Part shown: positions 7,891 through 18,863 of the stretch, one piece after another
Numbering within the stretch: the first letter of the stretch is position 1
Layout of the letters: each line of letters begins with the position of its first letter
Source: Myxococcus stipitatus
Lineage (GTDB): Bacteria > Myxococcota > Myxococcia > Myxococcales > Myxococcaceae
NCBI RefSeq assembly: GCF_038561935.1
Contig: NZ_CP102770.1
Span: forward strand, 8,308,001-8,372,000
Length of the DNA: 64,000 bases
Direction of reading: 5' to 3'
Translations under genes and position numbers: made by a program
Notes under the pieces: model-generated
Databases searched by the model: none
What the model was told of the DNA's origin: nothing
Seen by the model: the letters and a program-made list of their open reading frames with translations, nothing else

Positions 7891-9228
7891 TCATGGCCCC
7901 TGGGTCACAAGCCGGTGAAGCCTGGTCCCCGGAGTCTGGACTTCGCTAGCGAGTCGACGCAGCTCCGCCGTGAGGGCCTTCCGGCAATCGACCACCTTCC
8001 GACAACTCCCCAGTGCGACCAGGATCCGGTCATGAACGTGCTCATGGTACTCCTGCGGATGCGGTCCCTTGTGGCCCGACACTCGGACGATGTTCTCGGG
8101 GTCCTTCAGCTCCATCCCCGCTCGTCGGAAGAGCCTCCGGAACGCGGGGGTCCACGGTCCTCCGCGTTTGGCCGAGACATCGTTCTTGTTCGTCGCGAGG
8201 TGGTGCTTCTCGCCCCGCCCCACCCCCTGGTTCGCCATCGCCAGGGCATTCGGCGCGAGCGCCAAAGTGAACCCCTCCGGGGTCATCGCGACAGACCGCA
8301 CACCTGCCACGCCCGCGAACCGGAAGCCCGCCTGTGACTCCACCGCGAGCGCGGCCTGGGCGGAGCCAGGAAGCCCTCCTGATTTCCCGATGAGCCCCGC
8401 CGTACTGCCAATGGCCGCCGTCGCCAGCATCACGAAAACACGTGCGGCGTTCTCCCCCAGCACCTCGCCATAGACCTCTCCCGCCGCGTGGAGCTGGGCA
8501 ATGGACGTGGCCCGGCCAACCTCTCGCACCAGCGTCAGCCACCCGTCCAACAAGCGCCACACGGTGTCCACGCCCAGGTACGCGATGGCGAAGGCGGTCA
8601 GGCTCGCCGCGACGCCCTTGGAGACGGGCTCCGGCAAGGCCCAGAGCATGAGGTACATCGCCGCGGCGGCGGTGACGCTCGCCGTGAGTGCCTGGGGATT
8701 CGCCATGTCCTCGAAGGCCTCCGACGTCTCCTCCCAGACCGAGTCCATCGCGATGGCCAGCGCCAGCGTGTACTTGCCATCGCTGCCCAACAGCGGGCCC
8801 TCGTCCAGCAGGCGCAGACAGTCCCCTGGCTGGTCCCGGTCCGCGCACCACCGGCCATACTCGCGCGTCAGCTCCTCATCCGCGTAGAGCTCCAGCAGCA
8901 CGGGGCCGTCGACGCTCCCGCCGCGCTCAGGAATGAGGTGGGGAGAGCGGCTCTCATAGCGGTACATCCCACTGCGAGAGGGGACCCCGAAGACCTCTCG
9001 CGCCTGCCGCATGGGATTGCGGAACGGGCGCACGTCGCGCCCCAGTTCCTCCAACGCGTCCTCGAACTCGTCATCGTCGAGCTCGGCCTCCTCCACCTCC
9101 GCGCCCGGCTCCTCGCGAGGCCGCACCTCGATGGCGTCGAAGCCCGTCTCCAGACGCACGACCCGCCCGGTCGTGCAGCCGATACACACACTCCACAAGA
9201 GCAGCGGCACTGCCCAGCGAATCGTCAT
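7891..9228 (-). CDS. SitA-like polymorphic toxin lipoprotein with C-terminal AHH nuclease domain
   Basis: 445 residues. The N-terminus is a lipoprotein-type signal (MTIRWAVPLLLWSVCIGC) with candidate lipidated Cys18; the -3 residue is Cys, a non-ideal lipobox. An acidic stretch follows, then a Cys-containing conserved block, two hydrophobic helical stretches (about residues 165-200 and 245-275), and a C-terminal AHH domain from about residue 345. That domain has HHLATNKN, FRRLFRRAGM, GHKGPHP and YHEHVHDRI, the His-rich nuclease signature. The layout matches myxobacterial SitA-type toxins, lipoproteins moved between kin by outer-membrane exchange; I assign it to the SitA5-like group from memory of that pattern. 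ATG at 9228 has GGGGGGA upstream. The immunity gene follows directly. Confidence 0.75.
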   Translation of the reverse strand: MTIRWAVPLLLWSVCIGCTTGRVVRLETGFDAIEVRPREEPGAEVEEAELDDDEFEDALEELGRDVRPFRNPMRQAREVFGVPSRSGMYRYESRSPHLIPERGGSVDGPVLLELYADEELTREYGRWCADRDQPGDCLRLLDEGPLLGSDGKYTLALAIAMDSVWEETSEAFEDMANPQALTASVTAAAAMYLMLWALPEPVSKGVAASLTAFAIAYLGVDTVWRLLDGWLTLVREVGRATSIAQLHAAGEVYGEVLGENAARVFVMLATAAIGSTAGLIGKSGGLPGSAQAALAVESQAGFRFAGVAGVRSVAMTPEGFTLALAPNALAMANQGVGRGEKHHLATNKNDVSAKRGGPWTPAFRRLFRRAGMELKDPENIVRVSGHKGPHPQEYHEHVHDRILVALGSCRKVVDCRKALTAELRRLASEVQTPGTRLHRLVTQGP

Positions 9229-9335
9229 GGAATCCCCCCACGCGAGGGAATTACCAGACACGCAGGGCAAGCCCCCGACCCAATGCCTCACATGGCGGGC
9301 AAGCGTTGCCAGGTTCACATGTCAGGGTTTGCGCA

Positions 9336-9367
9336 CGCGAGGGGCCTCACCACCGAAGCCCCTCGCG
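9336..9367 (-). terminator. Hairpin after the METTL25-like methyltransferase gene
   Basis: Ten-base perfect stem CGCGAGGGGC / GCCCCTCGCG with a 12-base loop, starting 7 bases past the methyltransferase stop on the minus strand. No U-rich tail, so termination is only probable. It separates the nifU-methyltransferase unit from the toxin gene. Confidence 0.45.
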
Positions 9368-9373
9368 CCGAGC

Positions 9374-10288
9374 CTACGACTCCGCGGAAGGCGTCACGTC
9401 CGGAGAGGCCTCGGCCTCTTCCGCTTCGACCGGCGGCAACACCCCCACCGACGCCGCGGGCTTCACGCCCAGCTCTCGCGTCAGCTTCGGATTCACCCCC
9501 GTCTCCGCCAGGAGCCGCTCCAGCTGCACTCGCGCGCGGCGGTTGTCCCGGTGCACCCGCCGCCCCAGGATGAGCTCGTTCTTCAGCGAGTGCTCCCACC
9601 CCGTCAGCTCCGTCACCGTCACCTGGTAGCCGAAGGACTCCAGCGTCAGCGCGCGGATGACGTTCGTCAGATGCGAGCCGAACTCGCGCCGGTGCCACGG
9701 GTGCGCGAACAGCAACCCCATGCTCCCGTGCGCCGCCTTGCGGTTCTCCTTCAGCTGCGCGGCCACCTCCGCCTGACAGCACGGCACCACCGCCACGTGG
9801 TCCGCGCCATGACGGACCGCCGCGATGAGCGCGTCGTCCGTGGCCGTGTCACACGCGTGCAGCGCCATCAGCAGGTGGATGCGCTCGGGATACTCCGCCT
9901 GGTCGATGTGCGCCGTCTGGAAGCGCATCCGCGAGAAGCCCAGCCGCTCCGCGCGCCCCTTCGCGCGCTCCGTCAGCTCCGGCCTCCCCTCCACCGACAC
10001 CAGCGAACCCGCGGCCGCGTCCTTCAAGTACAGCTCGTAGAGCACGAACCCCAGGTACGCGTTGCCGCTGCCCGCATCCACCATCACCGGCTCGGGGTGA
10101 CGCGCCTTCACGTCCTCCACCGCCGGACGCAGCAGCCCCATCAGGTGGTTCACCTGCTTGAGCTTGCGCAGCGCATCCGCGTTGAGGTTTCCCTCTCGCG
10201 TCAACAGATGCAGCTCACGCAACAGCGCCTGCGACTGGTCCGGCAGGAGCTCCCGCCGGACCTGCGATGCCTTGACGTTGCGCCTCAG
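9374..10288 (-). CDS. METTL25/RRNAD1-like class I methyltransferase (Methyltransf_32)
   Basis: About 304 residues. Motif I reads DAGSGNAYLGFVLYE, followed by HACDTATDDAL and VPCCQAEV, the combination seen in the Methyltransf_32 family (METTL25-type). These are SAM-dependent methyltransferases whose substrate is generally unknown in bacteria. The start is unclear: there is no ATG or GTG between the nifU stop and motif I. Options are a CTG at 10288 overlapping the nifU stop as CTGA, a TTG near 10211, or a GTG at 10384 that would overlap nifU by 100 bp. I chose 10288. It is translationally coupled to nifU upstream and closed by a hairpin at 9336-9367. Confidence 0.7.
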   Translation of the reverse strand: MRRNVKASQVRRELLPDQSQALLRELHLLTREGNLNADALRKLKQVNHLMGLLRPAVEDVKARHPEPVMVDAGSGNAYLGFVLYELYLKDAAAGSLVSVEGRPELTERAKGRAERLGFSRMRFQTAHIDQAEYPERIHLLMALHACDTATDDALIAAVRHGADHVAVVPCCQAEVAAQLKENRKAAHGSMGLLFAHPWHRREFGSHLTNVIRALTLESFGYQVTVTELTGWEHSLKNELILGRRVHRDNRRARVQLERLLAETGVNPKLTRELGVKPAASVGVLPPVEAEEAEASPDVTPSAES

Positions 10289-10851
10289 ACGGACACCACC
10301 TCGACGACCTCGGGGATGATCTCCCGCAGGCGCCCCTCGATGCCCATCTTCAACGTCGCCGTCGACGACGGGCAGCCCGCACACGAGCCCTTCATGTGCA
10401 GGTACACAATCCCGTCCTCGAAGCGGTCCAGCGTGATGTCGCCGCCATCCATGGCGACCGCCGGGCGGATCTCCGCGTCCAGCACCTCCCGGATGCGCGC
10501 CTCCACCGAGCCGCCCCCCTCCGCCGACGCCGCTTGACGCGCCGCGGCCACCGCCGCCTCGTCCACCACCGGCAGGTCCGCCGTCAGGTGCGTGTCCAGG
10601 GTCTCCATCACCTGGTCATTCAGCTCATCCCACTCGCCCTCGTCCCCCTTCGTCACCGTCACGAAGTTGGTCCCAATCATCACCGCCGTCACGCCGCGCA
10701 CGTCCATCAGCTTGCGCGCCAGGGGCGACTTCGCCTGGGCATCTTCCTGATTCGTGATACTCACCGCGCCGCCCGCCAGCAGCCGTCGGTCCACGACGTA
10801 CTTCAGCGTGCTCGGGTTGGGGGTCCACTCCAGCTGGATGTTCACCGACAT
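10285..10851 (-). CDS. NifU-family Fe-S cluster scaffold/carrier
   Basis: 188 residues. The N-terminal half (LEWTPNPSTLKYVV) is the Nfu_N/Scaffold domain and the C-terminal half (about residues 105-188) is the NifU C-domain with the cluster-binding pair CAGCPSS. The layout equals Nfu/NfuA-type proteins that hold a [4Fe-4S] cluster on a dimer and hand it to client enzymes in the cytoplasm. The ATG at 10851 has GAGAA upstream; a longer frame to 10947 lacks family similarity. Its stop overlaps the proposed CTG start of the methyltransferase gene. Confidence 0.9.
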   Translation of the reverse strand: MSVNIQLEWTPNPSTLKYVVDRRLLAGGAVSITNQEDAQAKSPLARKLMDVRGVTAVMIGTNFVTVTKGDEGEWDELNDQVMETLDTHLTADLPVVDEAAVAAARQAASAEGGGSVEARIREVLDAEIRPAVAMDGGDITLDRFEDGIVYLHMKGSCAGCPSSTATLKMGIEGRLREIIPEVVEVVSV

Positions 10852-11039
10852 GCAGTTCTCCTCGGTCCTCTCCTGTAAGGCGGTCGCCGCCCCTTGGCAA
10901 CCGGTCCCTCGGGGAATCAAACCCTCCGCCCCCGCCCCCTCCCTCATCCCCCAGTCGGGATTTATTGAACATCCTGGATTCGCGGCAGAGTCAGAAACTC
11001 ACTATGATACGAGCACCTCTGCTCCCGGGGGAGCCGCCC

Positions 11040-11612
11040 ATGACACCCAGCCCCTTGCGCCGCCCGCTCGAGCATTCCCAGCCCCCGCTCCCGCGCATCC
11101 CGGGGAGCGTGTTCGAGGGGCTGTTCGTGCGGGGCCTGAAGGTCTCCGGCCGGCTGGTGCAGGAGCTGGAGGCGCTGGGCTACGACATCAAGAAGCCGGA
11201 GGTCGACTACCCCATCCAGCTCTGGCAGCGCGCCGTCGCGCTCGTCCGGCAGGAGGTCTTCGGAGAGCTGACGGATGAGGAGGCCCACCGGCAGGTCGGC
11301 CGCACCCTCGTCGATGGCTTCGCCGAGACGCTGCTGGGCCGGGTCGCCGCGGTGGCGCTGCCGATGATCGGCCCCGCGCGCGCCGCCGAGCGCATCCCCC
11401 GCTACCTGGCGATGATGGGGCGGCCGGACCTGGAGGTCACCATGACGCATGTGGGGGAGCGAGGCCGGCGCCTCGTCATCCCGGACCGCTTCAACCGCCC
11501 GGAGCTCTTCGCCGGCGGCTTCGAGCGCATGCTGGAGATGGCCAACGCCCAGCCTCGAATCACGGTGGAGGAGCGCTTCAGCGACAGCTACCGTCTGCTC
11601 ATCCGCTGGTAG
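11040..11612 (+). CDS. DUF2378 family protein (myxobacterial paralogue family)
   Basis: 190 residues. The order GSVFEGLFVRGLK, a Tyr/Pro-rich middle (VDYPIQLWQRAV), GRTLVDGFAETLLGR and the C-terminal RPELFAGGFERMLE fits DUF2378, a family expanded in Myxococcales with no known biochemical activity. No signal peptide or membrane helix is visible, so it is probably cytoplasmic. The ATG at 11040 is preceded by GGGGGAG; an upstream ATG at 11004 and TTG at 10965 are less likely. It is divergent from nifU (189 bp between starts) and followed 42 bp later by an unknown gene in the same direction. Confidence 0.75.
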   Translation: MTPSPLRRPLEHSQPPLPRIPGSVFEGLFVRGLKVSGRLVQELEALGYDIKKPEVDYPIQLWQRAVALVRQEVFGELTDEEAHRQVGRTLVDGFAETLLGRVAAVALPMIGPARAAERIPRYLAMMGRPDLEVTMTHVGERGRRLVIPDRFNRPELFAGGFERMLEMANAQPRITVEERFSDSYRLLIRW

Positions 11613-11654
11613 CCCGCTCCCCGGGCGTCCCGGCGAAGGCCTGGAGCGCCGCCC

Positions 11655-12095
11655 ATGTCCTACCCTCCCCGACTCTCCCACCTCGCCACCCGCGCGGTGG
11701 TGGTCGCCAAGCTGGTCCCCACCTACGCCCAGGCGCACCGGCTGGACGAGGAGGAGGCCGCGCAGCGGCTCTCGTCCGCGCTCTCCGGGAAGCTCCTGCC
11801 CGCGCTGCTGGAGGCCGCCTGGACCGCCATGCAGGGCAAGACGAAGCGGCTCAACGAGGACGGGCTGCTGGAGAAGGTCGCCACCACCCTGTCGGAGCGC
11901 CCCCTGCGCCCCGGGCGCGTGGCGCCGATGACCCCCTCCTGGAGCGCCTTCCTGGTGCTGACGGACCTGGAGGCTGGCACCGCCAGTGACGCGGCCCGCC
12001 GGGTCATGGAGTCCGAGGAGGGACGTCGGCGAGGCAACGAGGGACTGGCCGAGGCTGGACGCTTCCTCGCCGCGGAATTGACCCGCGGAAAGTAG
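11655..12095 (+). CDS. Unknown protein, 146 residues
   Basis: I do not recognise this protein. It is a soluble, mostly helical-looking sequence with Ala, Leu and Glu bias, no signal peptide, no Cys and no metal motif. The start MSYPPRLSHLATRAVV has an ATG but only a weak ribosome site (GGAGC, spacing near 7). It sits between the DUF2378 gene and the FemAB-like acyltransferase gene, 42 bp and 71 bp away, so a shared transcript is possible. Codon usage looks like its neighbours, which supports it being real. Confidence 0.6.
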   Translation: MSYPPRLSHLATRAVVVAKLVPTYAQAHRLDEEEAAQRLSSALSGKLLPALLEAAWTAMQGKTKRLNEDGLLEKVATTLSERPLRPGRVAPMTPSWSAFLVLTDLEAGTASDAARRVMESEEGRRRGNEGLAEAGRFLAAELTRGK

Positions 12096-12166
12096 GGCCC
12101 GGCCGGCCATGGCAGCAGGGGGCCCGCGTCGTTATAGGCTGGCCCCACCTCCCTCGTGCGCCGCCG

Positions 12167-13327
12167 ATGTCGACACCGCTGCCCACCACCCTGCGCATCC
12201 TGCCCTCCATCCACGAGGTCCCCGCTCCCCTCTGGGATGCGCTCGTGGACGACACGGCCGTGCCCTTCCTGGAGTGGGCCTTCCTGGCGGCGCTCGAGGA
12301 CAGCGGCAGCGCGGTGCCCGAGCGCGGCTGGCATCCCCGCCACCTGACACTCTGGCGAGGCTCCCGGCTGGTGGCCGCCGCCCCCGCCTATCTCAAGGAC
12401 GACAGCCAGGGCGAGTTCGTCTTCGACGCCCCCTGGGCCACCGCCTCGGAGCGCGCCGGCCTGCGCTACTACCCCAAGCTGGTCCTCACCGTGCCCTTCA
12501 CCCCCGCGACGGGGCGGCGCGTGCTGGTGGCCCCGGGCGAGGAGCGCGCGGCCCGCGAGGCGGAGCTGTACGCGGGCGCGCTGGAGTTCGCCCGCGCCGA
12601 GCAGCTCTCCGGCATCCACGTCCTCTTTCCCACCGAGGAGGAGCTGCCCACGCTCGAGGCCCAGGGCTTCGCCATGCGCCTAGGCGTCCAGTACCAGTGG
12701 CGCAATGACGGCTACCACACGCTGGAGGACTTCCTCGCCCGCTTCCACTCCAAGCGGCGCAACCAGCTGCGGCGCGAGCTGCGTGCCCCCGGGGAGCAGG
12801 GCATCCTCCTGCGCACGCTGCGCGGCGACGCGCTGGGCGATGTCGACGCGGACACGCTCTACCGCATCTACACCTCCACGGTGGACAAGTACCCATGGGG
12901 CACGCGGCTGCTCACCCGGGACTTCTTCGCGCGGATGCTCGCCACGTTCCGCCACCGCTGCGAGCTCGTGGAAGCCCGGCGGGGAGGCGAGCTGGTGGCC
13001 GGCGCGCTCAACTTCCGGGGCAATCAGGTGCTCTACGGCCGCTACTGGGGATGCTTCGAGGAGCATCCCTTCCTCCACTTCAACGTCTGCCTGTATCACC
13101 CGGTGGAGGAAGGCATCGCCCAGGGGCTGACGCGTTTTGAACCGGGTGCGGGCGGGGAGCACAAGCTCACCCGGGGCTTCGAGCCTCGCCTCACGTACAG
13201 TGCCCACCTGCTCCTCCACCCGGGGCTGGAGCGCGCGGTGCGAGGCTTCCTGGAGCACGAGCGGGCGGCCGTCCGGGGTGGACTGCCGCAGTGGCGGGCG
13301 GAGACAGGTTTCAAGGGAGTGGCCTGA
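12167..13327 (+). CDS. FemAB-like / GNAT N-acyltransferase (COG3146, PF04339)
   Basis: 386 residues. The C-terminal third has the family's hallmark order GRYWGC, HFNVCLYHP, GLTRFEPGAGGEHK, TRGFEPRLTYSAH. The centre carries FHSKRRNQLRRELR. These proteins share the GNAT fold of FemX and aminoacyl-tRNA-protein transferases; annotated elsewhere as putative peptidoglycan synthesis or N-acyltransferase proteins, without a proven reaction. No signal peptide, so cytoplasmic. The ATG at 12167 follows the unknown gene, and the stop lies only 43 bp before the clpS start, raising the question of a link to N-degron processing (see findings). Confidence 0.8.
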   Translation: MSTPLPTTLRILPSIHEVPAPLWDALVDDTAVPFLEWAFLAALEDSGSAVPERGWHPRHLTLWRGSRLVAAAPAYLKDDSQGEFVFDAPWATASERAGLRYYPKLVLTVPFTPATGRRVLVAPGEERAAREAELYAGALEFARAEQLSGIHVLFPTEEELPTLEAQGFAMRLGVQYQWRNDGYHTLEDFLARFHSKRRNQLRRELRAPGEQGILLRTLRGDALGDVDADTLYRIYTSTVDKYPWGTRLLTRDFFARMLATFRHRCELVEARRGGELVAGALNFRGNQVLYGRYWGCFEEHPFLHFNVCLYHPVEEGIAQGLTRFEPGAGGEHKLTRGFEPRLTYSAHLLLHPGLERAVRGFLEHERAAVRGGLPQWRAETGFKGVA

Positions 13328-13370
13328 AACGGCGCGCTTCCCAGGTCATCGAAGGGAGTCCGTGAGACTT

Positions 13371-13694
13371 ATGGCGCAGAAGGACGAGCACGACGGCTCC
13401 GTCGCGACAGAGACCGTCCCCAAGCAGAAGCTCAAGAGGCCCACCCTCTACAAGGTGCTGCTGCACAACGACAATTACACGACGCGCGAGTTCGTGGTGG
13501 CCGTCCTCCGGGAGGTCTTCCACAAGTCGGAGTCGGATGCCGTGCAGATCATGCTGCACGTTCATTACAACGGAGTCGGAGTGGCCGGCGTCTATACGTT
13601 CGAGATTGCCGAGACGAAGCTCAAGACGGTGGAGGCCGCGGCTCGGGACAATGGGTTCCCCCTGCGACTCTCCATGGAACCCGAGGAAGGTTGA
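13371..13694 (+). CDS. clpS: ClpS, N-degron adaptor for ClpAP
   Basis: 107 residues with a ~25-residue flexible N-tail followed by the ClpS core. The core shows the ligand-pocket motif LLHNDNYTT and the later HVHYNGVGVAGVYT region with the conserved histidine. ClpS binds proteins with bulky hydrophobic N-terminal residues and delivers them to ClpA. Start: ATG at 13371, or GTG at 13362 in the same frame, which has GGGAG at better spacing; the difference is three residues. The stop is 3 bp before the clpA start, so the two are co-translated. Confidence 0.93.
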   Translation: MAQKDEHDGSVATETVPKQKLKRPTLYKVLLHNDNYTTREFVVAVLREVFHKSESDAVQIMLHVHYNGVGVAGVYTFEIAETKLKTVEAAARDNGFPLRLSMEPEEG

Positions 13695-13697
13695 ACC

Positions 13698-16007
<2,310 letters not shown>

Positions 16008-16035
16008 GTCCTCCCCCCGTCGCTCGACATGGAAA

Positions 16036-16067
16036 GGCCCCGGTTTCCCAGTGAGGGAGCCGGGGCC
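16036..16067. terminator. Bidirectional-looking hairpin between clpA and the chemoreceptor gene
   Basis: Stem GGCCCCGG / CCGGGGCC (8 bp) extended by an inner TCCC / GGGA stem. AAA precedes it and TCTTC follows, and it lies between two convergent genes 29 bp after clpA and 21 bp from the chemoreceptor stop. It probably ends the clpS-clpA transcript and may also stop the chemosensory transcript. Confidence 0.65.
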
Positions 16068-16087
16068 TCTTCACATCCGGGGGCGGG

Positions 16088-17704
16088 CTACTCGACGCGG
16101 TAGATCTTCACCGCGCTGGAGAGCTGCTCGGAGATGATTTGCAGCGTGGTGGCCGCCTCGCCCGTGGAGCCGATGCGCGACACCGTCTCGTCCATCATCT
16201 TGGACAAGTCGTTCACCGCCAGGGTGATTTGGTTGATGCCCACGTTCTGCTGACTCACCGCCGCGGCGATCTGGCGGACGGCGGCGGCGTTGTCCTGGAC
16301 GATGGAGGACAGCTCGCGCAGGTTCTGCCCGCTGGTGCGCACCTGGGCCAGGCCCGACTCCATGCGCTCGGCGCCGCGCTCCGTGATGCGCACCGCGGCC
16401 GTCACCGAGTTGGCGATGTCGTCCAGGAGCTCCCGCACCCGCGTGGTCGCCTGGATGGACTGGTCCGCCAGCGCGCGAATCTCTCGGGCCACCACGCCGA
16501 AGCCCTTGCCGTGCTCGCCCGAGCGCACCGATTCGATGGCCGCGTTGAGCGCGAGCATGTTGGACTGGTCCGCCAGGTCCTTCACCGTCTGGGTGATGCC
16601 GCCAATCTGCTGCGTGCGCTCGCCCAGCTCCAGGATCTTCTGGGCAATCTCCCCCACCTGGACGCGGATGTCGTTGAGGCCCGCCATCGTCTGTTCGATG
16701 GCCGCCTCGCCCGAGCGCGCGAGCGCGTCCGCGCGCTCCGCCACGGACAGCACGCTCTCCGCCTTCTGCGCGGCCAGCATGGAGGTCTGCTTGATTTCCT
16801 GCGCCGTCACCTGCGTCTCCTGCAGCGCGGCGGCCTGGCGGGAGATGGTCTGCGCCTGCTCGGTGGACGAGGTGTTGAGGTGCTCGGTGGACTGCGTCAG
16901 CGCCTGCGCCGCCTGCTGGAGGTTCAGCGTCACCTCGCGCAGCCGGGCCACCATCTGCGCGAAGGAGTTGGCGAGCCGGCCCACCTCGTCGCCGCTCTTC
17001 ACCTGGATGGGGCGGGTGAGGTCTCCGGACTCGACGATGTGGCTGGTGACCTCCGTCAGCTCGCGCATGGGCCGGACGATGCTCCGCCCGAAGGCCGCGG
17101 CCACGGCCACGCCCAGCGCCACCAGCAGCGCCGCGAAGCCCACCATGCGCCAGTGCAGCTCCGACACCACGGCGTCGATGTGGTCCCGGGAGATGCCCAC
17201 GTGCACCATGCCCAGCCGGCCACCGGCCACCGGGGCCGCCACGTTCATCGCGCGCAGCTGCTTGCCGCCGGACTCCACCTCCAGGACGGCGCCCCAGCCG
17301 GTCTGCTCGCTCACCTCGCCCTGGTTGGCGGTGGCCACCTTGAGCGAGTCGGGGAACGCGCCCGGCAGCGTGTGCGCCACGACGTTGCCGGAGACGTCCG
17401 TCAGGAAGACGTACGAGACGTCCTCGGTGTCGCGCATCACGTCCAGCATGGGCTGGAGCGCGGCGACCCCCGCCGTCACGCCCTGCTCCACGGCCACGGC
17501 GAGGTGACGGGAGAGCAGCTTGCCCTCGCCCATGTGGGCGTTGACCAGGTCGCTCTCCAGCCGCCGCGTGGCGATGCCGGTGAGCATGGCGGCCACCGTC
17601 GCGCTGACGAGCGTGGTGACGAGGACCAGCTTCGGCGCCAGTCCCAGCGACTGCCGGAACTGATGGCCCAGCTGCGTGGTGAAGGAAGTCTGTTCGGAGC
17701 TCAC
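16088..17704 (-). CDS. Transmembrane methyl-accepting chemoreceptor
   Basis: 538 residues. TM1 is near residues 22-45, a periplasmic sensor of ~140 residues follows, and TM2 is near 190-212. A HAMP domain ([13 protein letters not shown]) comes next, then a long cytoplasmic hairpin with the tip [17 protein letters not shown] that contacts CheA and CheW. The tail ends in KIYRVE with no CheR/CheB-tethering pentapeptide. It starts with GTG. It is the last gene of the chemosensory cluster, 85 bp after cheB. The ligand is unknown; the sensor is of single-Cache-like size. It is expected to control the CheA encoded beside it. Confidence 0.9.
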   Translation of the reverse strand: MSSEQTSFTTQLGHQFRQSLGLAPKLVLVTTLVSATVAAMLTGIATRRLESDLVNAHMGEGKLLSRHLAVAVEQGVTAGVAALQPMLDVMRDTEDVSYVFLTDVSGNVVAHTLPGAFPDSLKVATANQGEVSEQTGWGAVLEVESGGKQLRAMNVAAPVAGGRLGMVHVGISRDHIDAVVSELHWRMVGFAALLVALGVAVAAAFGRSIVRPMRELTEVTSHIVESGDLTRPIQVKSGDEVGRLANSFAQMVARLREVTLNLQQAAQALTQSTEHLNTSSTEQAQTISRQAAALQETQVTAQEIKQTSMLAAQKAESVLSVAERADALARSGEAAIEQTMAGLNDIRVQVGEIAQKILELGERTQQIGGITQTVKDLADQSNMLALNAAIESVRSGEHGKGFGVVAREIRALADQSIQATTRVRELLDDIANSVTAAVRITERGAERMESGLAQVRTSGQNLRELSSIVQDNAAAVRQIAAAVSQQNVGINQITLAVNDLSKMMDETVSRIGSTGEAATTLQIISEQLSSAVKIYRVE

Positions 17705-17789
17705 GGCAGCACCACCCGGAAGAAACGCGGGACGACCCCCGCGCGAGCGCGGGGCCAGGACCTACGACTCGAGACAAGCAACCGGCGAC

Positions 17790-18863
17790 TCATCGACCCA
17801 CCCCACCCTCACCGCGCCCGCCACCGGCGCGGAAGTTGAGCGGCACACAGCTCTGGAGGATGAGCTCCGGCAAGGACGACAGCGGCACGCCCTGGTCCGT
17901 GGCGCGAATCTCCAGCGCCGCGCGCGGCATGCCGTAGACGACGGAGGTGGCCTCGTCCTGGGAGAAGGTGACGCCGCCCGCCTTGCGGATGGCCAACAGG
18001 CCCCGCGCGCCGTCCTCGCCCATGCCAGTGAGCACCACGCCGCCGCTGCGTCGGCCGAACGCCTGGGCCAGCGACGCGAGCAGGATGTCGCCGTTGGGGC
18101 ACGGCCCGCCTCGGCTCGGCTGCAGCCGCGCCAGGCCCGTGGAGTCGACCAGGAGGTCCTGCCCGTCCTGCGGGAAGTACACCCGCCCGGGCTCCAGCCG
18201 CTCGCCATCCCGGGCCACATCCACCGTCAGCGTCGTCACCTGGGACAGCCACCGCACCATGCCCTGGGTGAAGCCCACGGTGATGTGCTGCGCGACGAGC
18301 AGCGGCACCGGCAGGTCCTTGGGCAGCTTGGACAGGAGCTCCGCCAGCGCGGGCGGGCCACCGGTGGAGGCCACGATGCCGAACACGTCCACCCGCGCGC
18401 CGATGGGCGGCGGCGTCACCGCCCCCGTGCGCGCGCGGCGGGAGATGACGGGCACCTCCGCCATGAGGCACACCGAGTGGGCCAGGTCCTTGCCCCACCG
18501 GCGCAGCTCCTCCACGTTGGTGACGTTGGGCTTGCCGATGAGCTCCAGCGCGCCGGCGCTCATGGCCTGGAAGCCCAGGTCCACGCCGCGCTGCTCGGCC
18601 ACCGCGCTCACCACCAGCACCCGCGCGGGGGCCTGGGACATGATGGCCGCGATGGCCGCCGGCCCGTCCAGGCCCGGCAGCAACAGGTCCATGGTGATGA
18701 CGTCGGGGCGCAACAGCCGCGCGAGCTGGACGGCGCGGTTGCCATCTCCCGCGCGACCGACGACCTCGATGCGAGGGTCCTCGGTGAGCAGGGCCGTCAA
18801 CGTGTTGGCCATGGTGGGCGAGTCATCCACCACCAGCACGCGAATGGGGCGACGGTTGTTCAC
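17790..18863 (-). CDS. cheB: CheB, chemoreceptor glutamate methylesterase/deamidase
   Basis: 357 residues. N-terminal receiver with the acidic pair D13/D14 and phospho-acceptor D59 (VITMDLLLPG), a linker, then the C-terminal methylesterase with the catalytic triad: Ser in ASTGGPP, His in AQHITVGF and Asp in GMGEDGARG. Phosphorylation by CheA would relieve receiver inhibition and remove methyl groups from receptors. The GTG at 18863 has GGGGAGGG upstream and overlaps the cheA stop as GTGA, showing translational coupling. The C-terminus has a Gly/Arg-rich tail of about 15 residues. Confidence 0.92.
   Translation of the reverse strand: MNNRRPIRVLVVDDSPTMANTLTALLTEDPRIEVVGRAGDGNRAVQLARLLRPDVITMDLLLPGLDGPAAIAAIMSQAPARVLVVSAVAEQRGVDLGFQAMSAGALELIGKPNVTNVEELRRWGKDLAHSVCLMAEVPVISRRARTGAVTPPPIGARVDVFGIVASTGGPPALAELLSKLPKDLPVPLLVAQHITVGFTQGMVRWLSQVTTLTVDVARDGERLEPGRVYFPQDGQDLLVDSTGLARLQPSRGGPCPNGDILLASLAQAFGRRSGGVVLTGMGEDGARGLLAIRKAGGVTFSQDEATSVVYGMPRAALEIRATDQGVPLSSLPELILQSCVPLNFRAGGGRGEGGVGR

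Noticed and set aside
9011-10537. 508-residue plus-strand frame
   Set aside because: Antisense to the toxin N-terminus, the methyltransferase and nifU; Arg/His-rich without motifs.
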